Source: Vibrio sp. SNU_ST1
GTDB taxonomy: Bacteria; Pseudomonadota; Gammaproteobacteria; Enterobacterales; Vibrionaceae
NCBI RefSeq assembly: GCF_030563405.1
Contig: NZ_CP130748.1
Span: forward strand, 3,162,001-3,226,000
Reading direction: 5' to 3'
DNA length: 64,000 nucleotides
Both the position numbers and the translations under genes were made by a program. The first letter of the stretch is position 1. Every line of letters starts with the position of its first letter. Positions 1 to 8,935 of the stretch are shown piece by piece. The notes beneath the pieces were generated by a model, which was given only the letters and a program-made list of their open reading frames with translations, ran no database searches and had not been told where the DNA came from.

Positions 1-1599
1 CGTTAGCATGCTCATTTCATCTGCTTCTTCTGGTTTTTCAAACTGACGCGTTGCCGTTACCAATTCTTCCAAGTTCTCAATACGTGCCTTCGACTTCTCG
101 CCTTTCTCTTGCTCGTACATCGCAAACAAGCCAGACGATTTAATCACGTGGTCGGTTTGCTCATGAAGTCTCAGTTCAATGGTGTCATCTTCAAGTGCAT
201 TGATAAGCTCGATAAAGCGGCTCAATGCACCCGCAGCACGACCGGGTAGCACTTGCTCTTCTATCAAAGCAACACTGGCTTCCCACATGGTTGCCCCACG
301 ATCACGCGCCGCAAGGCGAATCGTTTCTAAGGTTTTATCCCCTAATCCACGAGTGGGTGTATTGACGACACGTTCAAATGCCGCATCGTTGCTGCGGTTA
401 CTCATTAAGCGCAGGTAGCTCAAGGCATCTCTGATTTCCTGACGCTCGAAGAATCGCATGCCCCCGTAGATGCGGTAAGGCAGACCACCTTGGATAAGCG
501 CTTCTTCCAGAACACGAGATTGGGCGTTATTACGATAAAGCATCGCGGTATCTTCTAGCGCACCGCCTTTCTCTTGCCACTCTTTGATTTTGCTAACCGT
601 GAAACGCGCTTCATCTAACTCGTTATAAGCCGAGTAAACAGAGATTGGCTCGCCATCGTTGCCATCGGTCCACAATTCTTTACCCATACGTTCGGTGTTG
701 TTCGAGATAAGCTCGTTCGACGCCTGAAGAATGGTTTTGGTTGAACGGTAATTTTGTTCGAGTCGAACCGTTGACGCTCCTGGGAATTCGTCCAAGAACT
801 TCTGAATGTTTTCGATTTTCGCGCCACGCCAGCCATAAATAGATTGGTCATCATCACCCACGATCATCACGCGACAATCTGGGCCTGCCATCATACGTAG
901 CCAAGCGTATTGGATGTTGTTGGTATCTTGAAATTCGTCGACAAGAATATGCTTAAAGCGAGCTTGGTAATGCTCACGAATGTGTTTCTTATCGCGCAGC
1001 AGTTCATGTGATCTTAATAAAATTTCTGCAAAATCGACCAAGCCAGCACGGTCACATGCCTCTTGATAAGCAGAGTAGATCTTTAACCACGTTTGAGTTA
1101 TTGGATCATGGTAGGCGTCAATGTGACTTGGGCGTAGTCCCTCGTCTTTCTTGCCATTTATCCACCAAGAAGCTTGCTTGGCAGGCCACTGTTTTTCATC
1201 AAGGTTTTGCGCCTTGATTAAGCGGCGTAGCAAACGAACCTGATCATCTGAATCAATGATCTGGAAATCTTCTGGCAGTTTTGCATCTAGGTAGTGAGCA
1301 CGAAGGATGCGGTGACAGATACCATGGAAGGTGCCGTTCCACATGCCTGACGAGCTGCCCATCATCAGCTCTTCAATACGACCACGCATCTCTGCTGCCG
1401 CTTTGTTGGTGAAGGTAACCGACATAATAGAGAACGGTGATGCTTGCTCTACACTTTGCAGCCAAGCGATACGATGCACCAATACTCGCGTTTTACCACT
1501 GCCTGCACCTGCCAGAATAAGTAGGTTTTCTAAAGGTGCCGCGACCGCCTCACGTTGTTTATCGTTTAGGCCATCGAGTAAAAGCGAAGGATCTATCAT
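1..1599 (-). CDS. uvrD: DNA helicase II UvrD, N-terminal 533 codons (cut by window edge)
   Basis: Superfamily 1A 3'-5' DNA helicase acting in nucleotide excision repair and methyl-directed mismatch repair. The reading frame is open from the ATG at 1599 to base 1, so about the first three quarters of the protein is present; E. coli UvrD is about 720 residues, and the C-terminus lies outside the window. Visible motifs: the N-terminus LNDKQREAV, Walker A GAGSGKT near residue 31, VTFTNKAA (motif Ia), VDEFQDTN (Walker B), GDDDQSIYGWRGA (motif III) and QNYRST (motif IV). A LexA-like box lies just upstream. The start ATG has a weak GTGAG upstream. Identification is secure; Rep is the alternative, but the start and the SOS box fit UvrD. 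Confidence 0.95.
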   Translation of the reverse strand, partial: MIDPSLLLDGLNDKQREAVAAPLENLLILAGAGSGKTRVLVHRIAWLQSVEQASPFSIMSVTFTNKAAAEMRGRIEELMMGSSSGMWNGTFHGICHRILRAHYLDAKLPEDFQIIDSDDQVRLLRRLIKAQNLDEKQWPAKQASWWINGKKDEGLRPSHIDAYHDPITQTWLKIYSAYQEACDRAGLVDFAEILLRSHELLRDKKHIREHYQARFKHILVDEFQDTNNIQYAWLRMMAGPDCRVMIVGDDDQSIYGWRGAKIENIQKFLDEFPGASTVRLEQNYRSTKTILQASNELISNNTERMGKELWTDGNDGEPISVYSAYNELDEARFTVSKIKEWQEKGGALEDTAMLYRNNAQSRVLEEALIQGGLPYRIYGGMRFFERQEIRDALSYLRLMSNRSNDAAFERVVNTPTRGLGDKTLETIRLAARDRGATMWEASVALIEEQVLPGRAAGALSRFIELINALEDDTIELRLHEQTDHVIKSSGLFAMYEQEKGEKSKARIENLEELVTATRQFEKPEEADEMSMLT

Positions 1600-1614
1600 T
1601 GGATATGCTCACTA

Positions 1615-1630
1615 CTGGGTATTTATACAT
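1615..1630 (-). promoter_or_regulatory. LexA (SOS) box upstream of uvrD
   Basis: Read on the minus strand the site is ATGTATAAATACCCAG. From memory it differs at two positions from the E. coli uvrD SOS box and keeps the unusual CCCAG right half. It ends 16 bases before the uvrD start codon, so LexA bound here would block transcription start or early elongation. Inference from sequence only. Confidence 0.7.
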
Positions 1631-1862
1631 AAAAGTTGATTATAACCTAAACACTAGGCTGCGTTTAGGATAATAAGAAGAAAAAACAATCAAAATTTAA
1701 CATCATAAATTCAACAACTTAAACGCTAAAACATCACTAATATTGATATTTTTTATAATGCTGTGAAATTATTTCCTAGTTATTCCTATCCTTTTTAGTA
1801 AGCAAGTTAACAACTCATTAACCTGCGATGTATAAATAATATTAAGTCTAGAGGGAATGACT

Positions 1863-2123
1863 ATGAAAAATTCTAATCTTGCTGTTACAGCTGCAATCAC
1901 AAGTGTACTCGCGTTTGGCGGTGCAGTTCTTACATCAGCACCTGCGGAAGCAGCAGCAAAAGAAAAATGCTACGGCGTGGCAAAAGCTGGCCAAAATGAT
2001 TGTGCAACCAAAACAAGCTCATGTGCGGGTACAGCAAAAGAAGACAACCAATCAGATGCATTCGTGGTCGTTCCTAAAGGGCTATGTGGCAAATTAGCGG
2101 GTGGTAGTACTCAATCATCGTAA
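1863..2123 (+). CDS. bufA: Bufferin-type RiPP precursor, DUF2282 (BufA1-like)
   Basis: Small exported precursor peptide of 86 residues. It has a Sec signal peptide (KNSN, hydrophobic stretch, cleavage likely in the APAEAAA region). The mature part carries four cysteines in the contexts KEKCYG, QNDCAT, SSCAG and KGLCGK, the signature of DUF2282 precursors. In described bufferins, cysteines are modified by a DUF692 (MNIO) enzyme and the product binds copper. I chose the ATG at 1863: the SD GAGGG at 1851-1855 is 7 bases from it but only 1 base from the in-frame ATG at 1857. bufB follows 64 bases downstream, so a high-copy precursor message with processing between the two is possible. The modification chemistry and metal of this copy are inferred from the family. 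Confidence 0.85.
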   Translation: MKNSNLAVTAAITSVLAFGGAVLTSAPAEAAAKEKCYGVAKAGQNDCATKTSSCAGTAKEDNQSDAFVVVPKGLCGKLAGGSTQSS

Positions 2124-2187
2124 TTGACGCACTAAGTATGGTGAGCTGACATTCAGCTCACCTCCACTTCCGATTAGGAGAATCGTT

Positions 2188-3048
2188 GTGACTCAAACTC
2201 TTCACCCCAACGCAGGGATTGGTCTTAGAGCACCGCACTTGGACTTCTTTAGCCAAAACCTAGCTTTAGTGAGTTGGTTAGAGGTGCACAGCGAGAACTA
2301 CTTTTTAGCTCAATCACCGCAACGCCAACAACTGAGAGAGATTCGTAGTGCACACAACATCAGCTGTCACGGTGTTGGATTGTCGCTAGGTTCTGTTGAT
2401 CGCATCAATCAACATCATCTCGTACAGTTAAAAGAACTCATTGATGATATCGAACCCTTCTTGGTTTCTGACCATCTCAGCTGGAGTCAGACCGGCGGTC
2501 ATTACTTCAATGACTTGCTGCCGCTGCCTTATACCGAAGAGGCGTTAGAAGTCTTTTGCCGCAATGTCATCGAGGTGCAAGACAGCCTGCAACGCTCTAT
2601 GCTGATTGAGAACCCATCGAGCTACCTTGCTTTCAAGCATTCAACGATCCCAGAGTGGGAATTTTTGGCCGAGGTACAGAAGCGCACCGAGTGTCGACTA
2701 TTACTCGATTTCAATAATATTTTTGTCTCATCTTTTAATCATGGCTTCAGCTGTGAAGAATACTTAAGCGGAATTCCTGCGGACAAGGTGGAAGAAATTC
2801 ACTTGGCAGGTTTTACCAAAAAGAAGCTTGAACAAGGTGAGATCTGGATAGACACCCACAGTAAACCTGTCTGTGATGAAGTGTGGCAACTCTACACTGA
2901 CTGGATAGCACAACATGGTTTGCGCCATACCTTGATTGAGTGGGATCTAGATATCCCAGAACCACAAGTCTTATTGGCTGAAGCAACCAAAGCCAGTGAT
3001 GTCTTGTATCAACACGACAAGTTCAACCAAAGGAGTCGCGCATCATGA
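2188..3048 (+). CDS. bufB: Multinuclear non-haem iron oxidase (MNIO, DUF692) maturing the bufferin
   Basis: DUF692 TIM-barrel enzyme of 286 residues, the family's usual length. Family members use two or three iron ions and oxygen to rearrange cysteines in a partner precursor peptide. Visible family motifs in order: GIGLRAPH near the N-terminus, LEVHSENYF, CHGVGLSLGS, VSDHLSW (metal ligands), LIENPSSY, LLLDFNNIF, EIHLAGF, DTHSKPV and a C-terminal LIEWD. These hold the His, Glu, Asp and Asn residues expected at the iron site. The start is GTG at 2188, with TAGGAG 7 bases upstream. It overlaps bufC by 4 bases (ATGA), which implies coupled translation. The substrate is most likely the DUF2282 peptide immediately upstream. 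Confidence 0.9.
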   Translation: MTQTLHPNAGIGLRAPHLDFFSQNLALVSWLEVHSENYFLAQSPQRQQLREIRSAHNISCHGVGLSLGSVDRINQHHLVQLKELIDDIEPFLVSDHLSWSQTGGHYFNDLLPLPYTEEALEVFCRNVIEVQDSLQRSMLIENPSSYLAFKHSTIPEWEFLAEVQKRTECRLLLDFNNIFVSSFNHGFSCEEYLSGIPADKVEEIHLAGFTKKKLEQGEIWIDTHSKPVCDEVWQLYTDWIAQHGLRHTLIEWDLDIPEPQVLLAEATKASDVLYQHDKFNQRSRAS

Positions 3049-3812
3049 GCCACTCCCTAGCAGATGTTCAATCAGAGTTTGCGAACGCATTACGCTATCA
3101 AAACAATGGTGAGCATTGCGACATAGTGAGCGACCATTTTACTGATGAACAGCGAATCCAGATTTACCGTGATAACTTTGTGATTAGCTTGAGCGAAGTA
3201 CTGGCAGCAACCTATCCACTCACTGAAATGCTGGTTGGTGAAGAGTGCTTCCAACAGATGGCTCGTCAACATGTCTTGAGTTATCCATCAACCTCTGGTG
3301 ATGTCAGCGGTTATGGGGAACATTTTGAACAGACTATCCAAGCCTTTCCTGCCGTTATTGAGGCTGCACCTTATCTCGCTGAAGTGGCTTTGTATGAATG
3401 GCAAAAAGATAGCTTAGTAAGATGTGTTTCAGAATCACATGTCGACCAACGCCCCCTTTCTTGTTTAGCTGATGTGCCACAAGAGAAGCAAGGCGCTTTA
3501 GTCTTTCATCTCAAGGGTTCAATAACGTTAGTCAATTCTAGCTATACGATGATCGCACTTGAGCAAGCCATCTATCAGCAACAACTCGACGGGTTAGACA
3601 TCAACCAACCTGAATTTGGGGTGTTAATCCGAGCTGAGAATTCACGGGTTGAGAGTCATTGCTTGACAGAAGAATGCCACCAACTATTAACCGAATTGCA
3701 ATCGGGTCAAGCGCTCGCTGAAATTGACCCTTCACTACTACAACACCTGAATACTGTCATAGCGCTTAATGTCATCTCAGGTTTTTCAATCGATGCCGAA
3801 TTGGAGACATAA
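3045..3812 (+). CDS. bufC: DUF2063 (HvfC/BufC-type) partner protein of the MNIO enzyme
   Basis: 255-residue protein with an N-terminal DUF2063 region (LADVQSEFANALR, then RIQIYRDNFVISLSEVLAATYPLTEMLVGEECF). This region is conserved in proteins encoded next to DUF692 enzymes. In characterised MNIO systems this partner binds the precursor peptide and the oxidase and is needed for modification. Older database labels call it a putative DNA-binding domain. The start overlaps the end of bufB (ATGA) and the stop lies one base before the next gene, so the three genes form a tight translational unit. The residue-level role here is inferred from family context. Confidence 0.82.
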   Translation: MSHSLADVQSEFANALRYQNNGEHCDIVSDHFTDEQRIQIYRDNFVISLSEVLAATYPLTEMLVGEECFQQMARQHVLSYPSTSGDVSGYGEHFEQTIQAFPAVIEAAPYLAEVALYEWQKDSLVRCVSESHVDQRPLSCLADVPQEKQGALVFHLKGSITLVNSSYTMIALEQAIYQQQLDGLDINQPEFGVLIRAENSRVESHCLTEECHQLLTELQSGQALAEIDPSLLQHLNTVIALNVISGFSIDAELET

Positions 3813-3813
3813 T

Positions 3814-4272
3814 ATGGATAACAACACAGTCACGAACATGATGGCTCAATACGACAATTTGATTGAGAAATCACAGGCACTTTTTGTTCCTGTCCTACTT
3901 CTGTTTTGCCGCCTATGGGTGGCGTGGGTCTTCTTTAACTCTGGGCTCACCAAGATAGCAACTTGGGATAGCACCCTTTACTTGTTTGAGTTGGAATACC
4001 AAGTCCCACTGTTACCTTGGGAGTTAGCGGCCTATATGGGGACTGCCGCTGAATTGATTCTACCGGTGTTCTTAGCTCTTGGTTTATTAACACGACCTAT
4101 GGCTGCAGTACTGTTCGTTTTCAATATCATGGCCGTCGTGTCATACCCTGTATTGTGGGCGCAAGGCTTCTACGATCATCAGCTTTGGGGATTAATGATT
4201 CTTATCGTCGTTGTATGGGGCGCTGGACCATTTTCATTGGATAGAATCTTGAAAGCGCAGTTTAGAAGTTAA
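3814..4272 (+). CDS. DoxX family inner-membrane protein of the bufferin operon
   Basis: 152-residue, mostly hydrophobic protein with about four membrane segments (VLLLFCRLWVAWVFF, the AAELILPVFLALGLL region, a Met/Ala/Val-rich third segment and LMILIVVVWG). The motif F(F)NSGLTKIATW is typical of DoxX. I place the start at the ATG at 3814, with GGAG at 3803-3806, rather than at an in-frame ATG inside bufC. DoxX proteins are common last genes of DUF2282-DUF692-DUF2063 operons. The molecular role is not established; membrane redox or export support is a guess. A bidirectional terminator follows. Confidence 0.85.
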   Translation: MDNNTVTNMMAQYDNLIEKSQALFVPVLLLFCRLWVAWVFFNSGLTKIATWDSTLYLFELEYQVPLLPWELAAYMGTAAELILPVFLALGLLTRPMAAVLFVFNIMAVVSYPVLWAQGFYDHQLWGLMILIVVVWGAGPFSLDRILKAQFRS

Positions 4273-4315
4273 ACCTCTTTTCAACAGAGTCTAAATTTAC
4301 ACAATCCCAAAACGC

Positions 4316-4347
4316 AAAAAACCACTCAAATGAGTGGTTTCTTTTTA
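4316..4347. terminator. Bidirectional intrinsic terminator between the bufferin operon and the H-NS-like gene
   Basis: Inverted repeat ACCACTCA / TGAGTGGT with a 2-base loop, flanked by an A-run on the left and a T-rich run on the right, so it can act on both strands. It sits between two convergent genes. Confidence 0.8.
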
Positions 4348-4359
4348 ACTGGTGAAAAA

Positions 4360-4641
4360 CTACTTGCTCAGAAAAGCTTGTAATTCTTCAGCAGAAATAC
4401 CTTGCTCGGCTAGCTCTTTTGCTAGTAGCTGAACTTGTTCACCTTTACGAGATTCAACCACGCGTTGAAATTGGTAAATGATATCTCGCAAAGTATCAAT
4501 TGGAACTTGTTTTGCCGCACTGCGAATACGCTCTTCACTTTGGTTTCCTAGCTCTTTAAGCAATTTACCAAACATGACCTTTTCAGGTGCATCTTCCATT
4601 TGTTCTAAGATGCGCGCCATTTCGTAGGTTGTTAATGACAT
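4360..4641 (-). CDS. Small H-NS oligomerisation-domain-like protein without DNA-binding domain
   Basis: 93 residues, predicted all-helical and rich in Glu, Gln and Lys. Residues about 37-68 (IRSAAKQVPIDTLRDI through VVESRK) resemble the first dimerisation region of H-NS proteins (pattern IRSLRAxARExTIDxLEE then VVxERK). The C-terminal AKELAEQGISAEELQAFLS resembles the second (AxxIxADGIDxExLxxxLS). The protein ends there: the H-NS DNA-binding motif is absent. It could be a modulator that co-oligomerises with H-NS, as truncated H-NS forms do elsewhere, but that is inference. Single gene, terminated by the hairpin at 4316-4347. Confidence 0.55.
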   Translation of the reverse strand: MSLTTYEMARILEQMEDAPEKVMFGKLLKELGNQSEERIRSAAKQVPIDTLRDIIYQFQRVVESRKGEQVQLLAKELAEQGISAEELQAFLSK

Positions 4642-4743
4642 TACAGTATTTTCCGTTGGGGACTAACGTTTCAATGAGTGACAAATATACCATGTTTTAA
4701 CGTTTCGCAAACCGCCATTTGTATATTTTGTCACCCTTGAGAC

Positions 4744-5943
4744 TTATGCCTTAGCAAACGTCGTGTGCCACGACTTACCCGCTTTGCTCGCAAGCACTAA
4801 CAAGGCAGGAACAATAAGGAACATTTGCAGCGCAATCATCACTTGAGACGTTAAATCAAGACGTTGCATCGTACCAACAAGCAGTCCAGAACCGCTCATT
4901 TGGAACAAGCCAAGCAACGCAGCTGCGGTACCCGCACGGTCACCAAAAGGTTCAAGTGCCTTACCGGCTGCGGCACCAAGAATCCAAGCGAAGCCAACTG
5001 AAGATAGGAAAATCGGCAGCATGAATGCGATCGCGCTAGCATGCTCAGCAAGCACCAACATAACCACACCCGCTAAGCCAAGCGTTGAAATACCGACAAC
5101 CAATGCTTTGTAAGTACCAAAACGGTCCATGAACTTCGGTGCCGTGAATGCAGCCGTGATGTTGATAACCGCGTTGATACCAAACCAGAACGTAAACTCA
5201 TTCATCGTCAAACCTAGGTTTTCCATCAGCACAACAGGTGCAGAGGTAACGTAAGCAAGAATGACCGCCATCGCCATCAGACACAAAGTTGCGTGGAAAA
5301 GGAATGATGGTGTTTTCAATACCGACCAGTAACGCTCAAGTTTGAACACCGCGACCTTTTCTGTCGCTGGATTAGACTCTTTCATTTGGAAAAACAAAAT
5401 GGTGCCAACCACGACAGCAAACACAGCCATGAAACTGAAGTTCGAGCGCCAGCCAAACTGTTGAGTCAACCACGCACCAAGAATCGGTGCCAGTGCAGGA
5501 ATAAAGCAAATTGCACCATTGAGGTAACTGATCATACGGCCACTTTTCTCAGGGCCAAATAGATCGCGAACCGTTGCAAAGGCTGCTACAGAAGTCGCAC
5601 AAGCTCCTAAGCCTTGTAGCAGCCGAGCTATTAGCATCATATCAATCGATTGAGCTGCCCACGCCAAGCAAGCACTCAATGCATAGATACTAACACCTCC
5701 CAATGCAACGGTTCGACGTCCTAACTTATCAGCCAAAGGGCCTGCAAATAATTGCCCGACGCCCATAGCAAATAAAAACCAGGTAATCGTATCTTGTGCT
5801 AGTGCGTGTTCCACGTGAAACGCTGTCGAAATTTGTGGCAGAGCTGGAAGATAAATATCTATAGCCAAAGGGCTAAATAGAACCAGCATTGCCAATAAAG
5901 CAACCTGCAGTTTACTAGGGGTTGGAAGCGCGTTAGAAGGCAC
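4744..5943 (-). CDS. Bcr/CflA-type MFS drug exporter
   Basis: 399-residue, 12-helix major facilitator of the drug:H+ antiporter-1 (Bcr/CflA) type. Marks are LFSPLAIDIYLPALPQI in helix 1, the loop motif GPLADKLGRR between helices 2 and 3, LLQGLGACATSV in helix 4 and AFIPALAPILGAW in helix 5. The frame is open further upstream, but I choose the GTG at 5943: a clean GGAG lies 6 bases upstream and the resulting length fits the family. The longer version would overlap the divergent regulator at 6045. Substrate unknown; the divergent LysR gene probably controls it. Confidence 0.85.
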   Translation of the reverse strand: MPSNALPTPSKLQVALLAMLVLFSPLAIDIYLPALPQISTAFHVEHALAQDTITWFLFAMGVGQLFAGPLADKLGRRTVALGGVSIYALSACLAWAAQSIDMMLIARLLQGLGACATSVAAFATVRDLFGPEKSGRMISYLNGAICFIPALAPILGAWLTQQFGWRSNFSFMAVFAVVVGTILFFQMKESNPATEKVAVFKLERYWSVLKTPSFLFHATLCLMAMAVILAYVTSAPVVLMENLGLTMNEFTFWFGINAVINITAAFTAPKFMDRFGTYKALVVGISTLGLAGVVMLVLAEHASAIAFMLPIFLSSVGFAWILGAAAGKALEPFGDRAGTAAALLGLFQMSGSGLLVGTMQRLDLTSQVMIALQMFLIVPALLVLASKAGKSWHTTFAKA

Positions 5944-6044
5944 AAGATTCTCCGAATGAGTTAATTTAGGTGCATGATAACCAACTAAAGATATGAACAA
6001 AAATGGCATATACTCATTAGCATTATTCCAAATAGGAAACTCAC

Positions 6045-6986
6045 ATGAATATCGAAAAACTATCACGCCTCGACCTCAATCTATTGGTTTGCTTGCAGGT
6101 GCTGATGGAAGAGCTGAGTGTCACTCGCACCGCACACCGATTATGCTTGAGCCAATCGGCTGTGAGTAAGTCGCTAGCCAAGCTACGTGAGCAATTTAAT
6201 GACCCCCTTTTTACGCGAAGTGCTCATGGCCTACGACCAACACCTAAGGCTTTATTTCTAAAGCCTCGATTAGAAACGCTGATCAATCAACTTGATGTGC
6301 TTACCCAACCAGAGACGTTCATTCCCAACAACAGCGACCACAGTTTTCATATTGCGGCTGTTGAGAGTGTTTACCCGCTGATTCTTCCCCACTTCTTACC
6401 GGCTATATTTCGACAAGCCCCTAAGGTGAATATCAATACCCATGCTTGGACGGAGCAAACCTTTAAGAAATTGCAGCTTGGTGAACTAGATATCGGACTC
6501 ACGGGTAAAGATATCGACATCAACGATGCGCGCCTGACTATGCTGCCACCAGATGATATTTGCGAACAAGAGATCTACCGTGATGCACAGATGTGTGTGT
6601 TAAGACGCAACCACCCAGCTCTGAACGGTAAATGGGATCTGGAAACCTACCTTGCACAACGTCATGTACAAGTAAGATGTGATGGTAACGATCGCTGGCT
6701 GCTCGACTACAAACTGGCTGATCTTGGTCATCAGCGTGATATCGCTATTTCTGTTCCAGACTTCAATAGTGCAGCAAGCTTGTGTACCTACACCGACTTT
6801 GTGTTTACCGCACCAAGTCATTTTACTTACCTCGTCGCCAAGCAACTCGACTTAGTGGTTGTCCCTTTACCAATGGAATTCCCACCGATGGCATACACTC
6901 TGTTTTGGCACCGTGACAGAGAAAATGACCCAGCCTTAACTTGGCTGCGAGATATCATCAAAGAAAAAACTCTGCACCTTAGATAA
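6045..6986 (+). CDS. LysR family transcriptional regulator
   Basis: 313 residues. The N-terminal winged helix-turn-helix is clear (LDLNLLVCLQVLMEELSVTR, then LCLSQSAVSKSLAKLRE and DPLFTRSAHGLRPTP), of the NodD/LeuO-like subgroup that begins with a LxRLDLNLL motif. The rest is a type-2 periplasmic-binding-fold effector domain. It is divergent from the MFS exporter with about 100 bases between starts, the classic arrangement for a LysR regulator and its target. The effector is not predictable. Confidence 0.88.
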   Translation: MNIEKLSRLDLNLLVCLQVLMEELSVTRTAHRLCLSQSAVSKSLAKLREQFNDPLFTRSAHGLRPTPKALFLKPRLETLINQLDVLTQPETFIPNNSDHSFHIAAVESVYPLILPHFLPAIFRQAPKVNINTHAWTEQTFKKLQLGELDIGLTGKDIDINDARLTMLPPDDICEQEIYRDAQMCVLRRNHPALNGKWDLETYLAQRHVQVRCDGNDRWLLDYKLADLGHQRDIAISVPDFNSAASLCTYTDFVFTAPSHFTYLVAKQLDLVVVPLPMEFPPMAYTLFWHRDRENDPALTWLRDIIKEKTLHLR

Positions 6987-7108
6987 AAATGGCGTACAGC
7001 GTTTGCAGCAAACGAACAAAAGCGCTAGCTTATTGACCTAATAAGTCCCCTCACATGTATATCGACGGTGAGTGTTAACAAGGACCCTAACAATAAGGAT
7101 AAACACAG

Positions 7109-8899
7109 ATGCACAATATCACTGCTGAACGCGTTGCTGCGGTTCGAGCTTGGCTTGAAACAAACAACCTAGATGCCGTTATCATTCCACACGAAGACGA
7201 ATACCTAGGTGAATACGTTCCAGCTCATAACGAGCGACTTCACTGGTTAACAGGTTTCACTGGTTCTGCCGGTGCCGCAGTTATCACTCGTGAAACTGCT
7301 GCTATTTTTGTTGATGGTCGCTACACCGTTCAGGTTCGTAAGCAAGTACCAGCAGAGTTATTTGAGTATCGCCACCTTATTGAAGAACCGGCTTTAGATT
7401 GGATCATTAATTCATTGCCACAAGGCAGTAAGGTTGCCTTCGACCCACGCATGCACACCGCAGCTTGGTTGAAAGGCGCACAAGCAAAACTGGCAGAGAA
7501 AGTTGAGCTAACAACACTCTCTTCTAATCCAATGGATGAGCTTTGGTCTAATCGCCCTGAGCCTGTGGTATCCGGTGTTCGCCTAATGGCAACAGACGCC
7601 GTTGGTCAATCAAGCGAGAACAAGCGTGCCGAGATTGCTGGCTTACTAAAAGCAAAAGGTGCGGACGCCGCTATCCTTACCGAGCTTGACTCAATATGTT
7701 GGTTGCTTAACATTCGTGGTTTGGACGTATCCCGTCTACCTGTTGTGTTATCCAACGCGATCATTCACGCCGATGAAAGCGTCGATTTCTTCCTAGACCC
7801 AGCACGTATCCCAACAGGCTTTGAAGCACACGTTGGTAATGGTATTCGAGTTTCTCACCCATCAGAGCTTGAAGCGCGCCTTCAATCATTAGAAAGCAAA
7901 AATGTATCTGTCGATTCAGGCACAAGCAATGCTTGGTACACGCTTGTTCTACAAAACGCTGGCGCACATATCATTGAAGCAGCAGATCCATGCTTAATGC
8001 CAAAAGCCGCGAAGAACGCAACTGAGATCGCAGGTATGAAAGCGTGTCACATTCGTGATGGTGTTGCGATGGCCAAGTTCTTGTCTTGGATTGATGCTGA
8101 AGTAGCGCAAGGTAACCTACACAACGAAGCGGTATTGGCTGACAAAGTACAATCATTCCGCGAGCAAGACCCAACGCTAATGGACCTAAGTTTTGACACG
8201 ATTTCAGCAGCAGGCGGCAACGCAGCAATGTGTCACTACAACCACGAGAACCAACCTGAACCAGGTCAGTTAGAGATGAATACTCTGTACCTAGTCGATT
8301 CAGGCGGTCAGTATTTAGATGGCACGACCGACATCACTCGTACTATCGCAATTGGCCAGCCAAGCGACGAAATGATCCAGCAGTTCACGCTAGCGCTTAA
8401 AGGTCACATCGGTATCGCGCGAGCACGTTTCCCACAGGGTACTCGTGGTTTCCAACTTGATATCCTAGCTCGCCAACACTTATGGGCAGAAGGCTTCGAC
8501 TACGACCACGGTACTGGTCACGGTGTTGGTCATTTCCTAAGTGTTCATGAAGGTCCGCAAAGCATCTCTAAGAAGCTAATCGACGTACCTCTTGTTGAAG
8601 GCATGGTGTTATCAAACGAGCCGGGTTACTACCGTGCAGATGAATTTGGAATCCGTATCGAAAACCTAGAGCTGGTGGTTGAGCTGCCAACTCAAGGTGA
8701 TTTCTCTGTACTAACCTTTGAGTCGCTAACACGTTGCCCTATCGATAAGCGCAACATCAATGTTGATTTGCTAACACGACCTGAACTGGCGTGGCTGAAC
8801 GACTACCATCAGAAAGTTTGGAACGACGTTAGCCCATTGGTTGAAGGTGATACATTGGAATGGTTACGCCAATCAACAACTCCACTTGCTCATGCTTAA
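7109..8899 (+). CDS. Xaa-Pro aminopeptidase, M24B family, three-domain form
   Basis: 596-residue cytosolic metallopeptidase that removes N-terminal residues preceding proline. Two creatinase-like N-terminal domains (VRAWLETNNLDAVIIPHEDEYLGEY; SICWLLNIRG) precede the pita-bread catalytic domain. Dinuclear metal ligands are visible: the two Asp of VDSGGQYLDGTTDITRT, the His of HGTGHGVGHFLSVHEGP, the Glu of LSNEPGYY and the Glu of RIENLELV. The length matches the long eukaryotic-like APP group rather than the 440-residue PepP of E. coli. RBS AAGGAT lies 8 bases before the ATG. Monocistronic, followed by a strong terminator. Confidence 0.92.
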   Translation: MHNITAERVAAVRAWLETNNLDAVIIPHEDEYLGEYVPAHNERLHWLTGFTGSAGAAVITRETAAIFVDGRYTVQVRKQVPAELFEYRHLIEEPALDWIINSLPQGSKVAFDPRMHTAAWLKGAQAKLAEKVELTTLSSNPMDELWSNRPEPVVSGVRLMATDAVGQSSENKRAEIAGLLKAKGADAAILTELDSICWLLNIRGLDVSRLPVVLSNAIIHADESVDFFLDPARIPTGFEAHVGNGIRVSHPSELEARLQSLESKNVSVDSGTSNAWYTLVLQNAGAHIIEAADPCLMPKAAKNATEIAGMKACHIRDGVAMAKFLSWIDAEVAQGNLHNEAVLADKVQSFREQDPTLMDLSFDTISAAGGNAAMCHYNHENQPEPGQLEMNTLYLVDSGGQYLDGTTDITRTIAIGQPSDEMIQQFTLALKGHIGIARARFPQGTRGFQLDILARQHLWAEGFDYDHGTGHGVGHFLSVHEGPQSISKKLIDVPLVEGMVLSNEPGYYRADEFGIRIENLELVVELPTQGDFSVLTFESLTRCPIDKRNINVDLLTRPELAWLNDYHQKVWNDVSPLVEGDTLEWLRQSTTPLAHA

Positions 8900-8935
8900 T
8901 GCTTAATGCTTCGCTAATTCAAACTTAATGAAAGG

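Noticed and set aside
3769..3813. Longer DoxX start inside bufC
   Set aside because: The ATG at 3814 has a proper SD and the extension is only bufC sequence read in another frame.
5944..6066. 41-codon N-terminal extension of the MFS exporter
   Set aside because: It would overlap the divergent LysR gene; GTG 5943 has a clear GGAG at the right distance.
7761..8228. Two minus-strand frames within the Xaa-Pro aminopeptidase gene
   Set aside because: Antisense shadows of a strongly conserved gene, with no RBS or family likeness.
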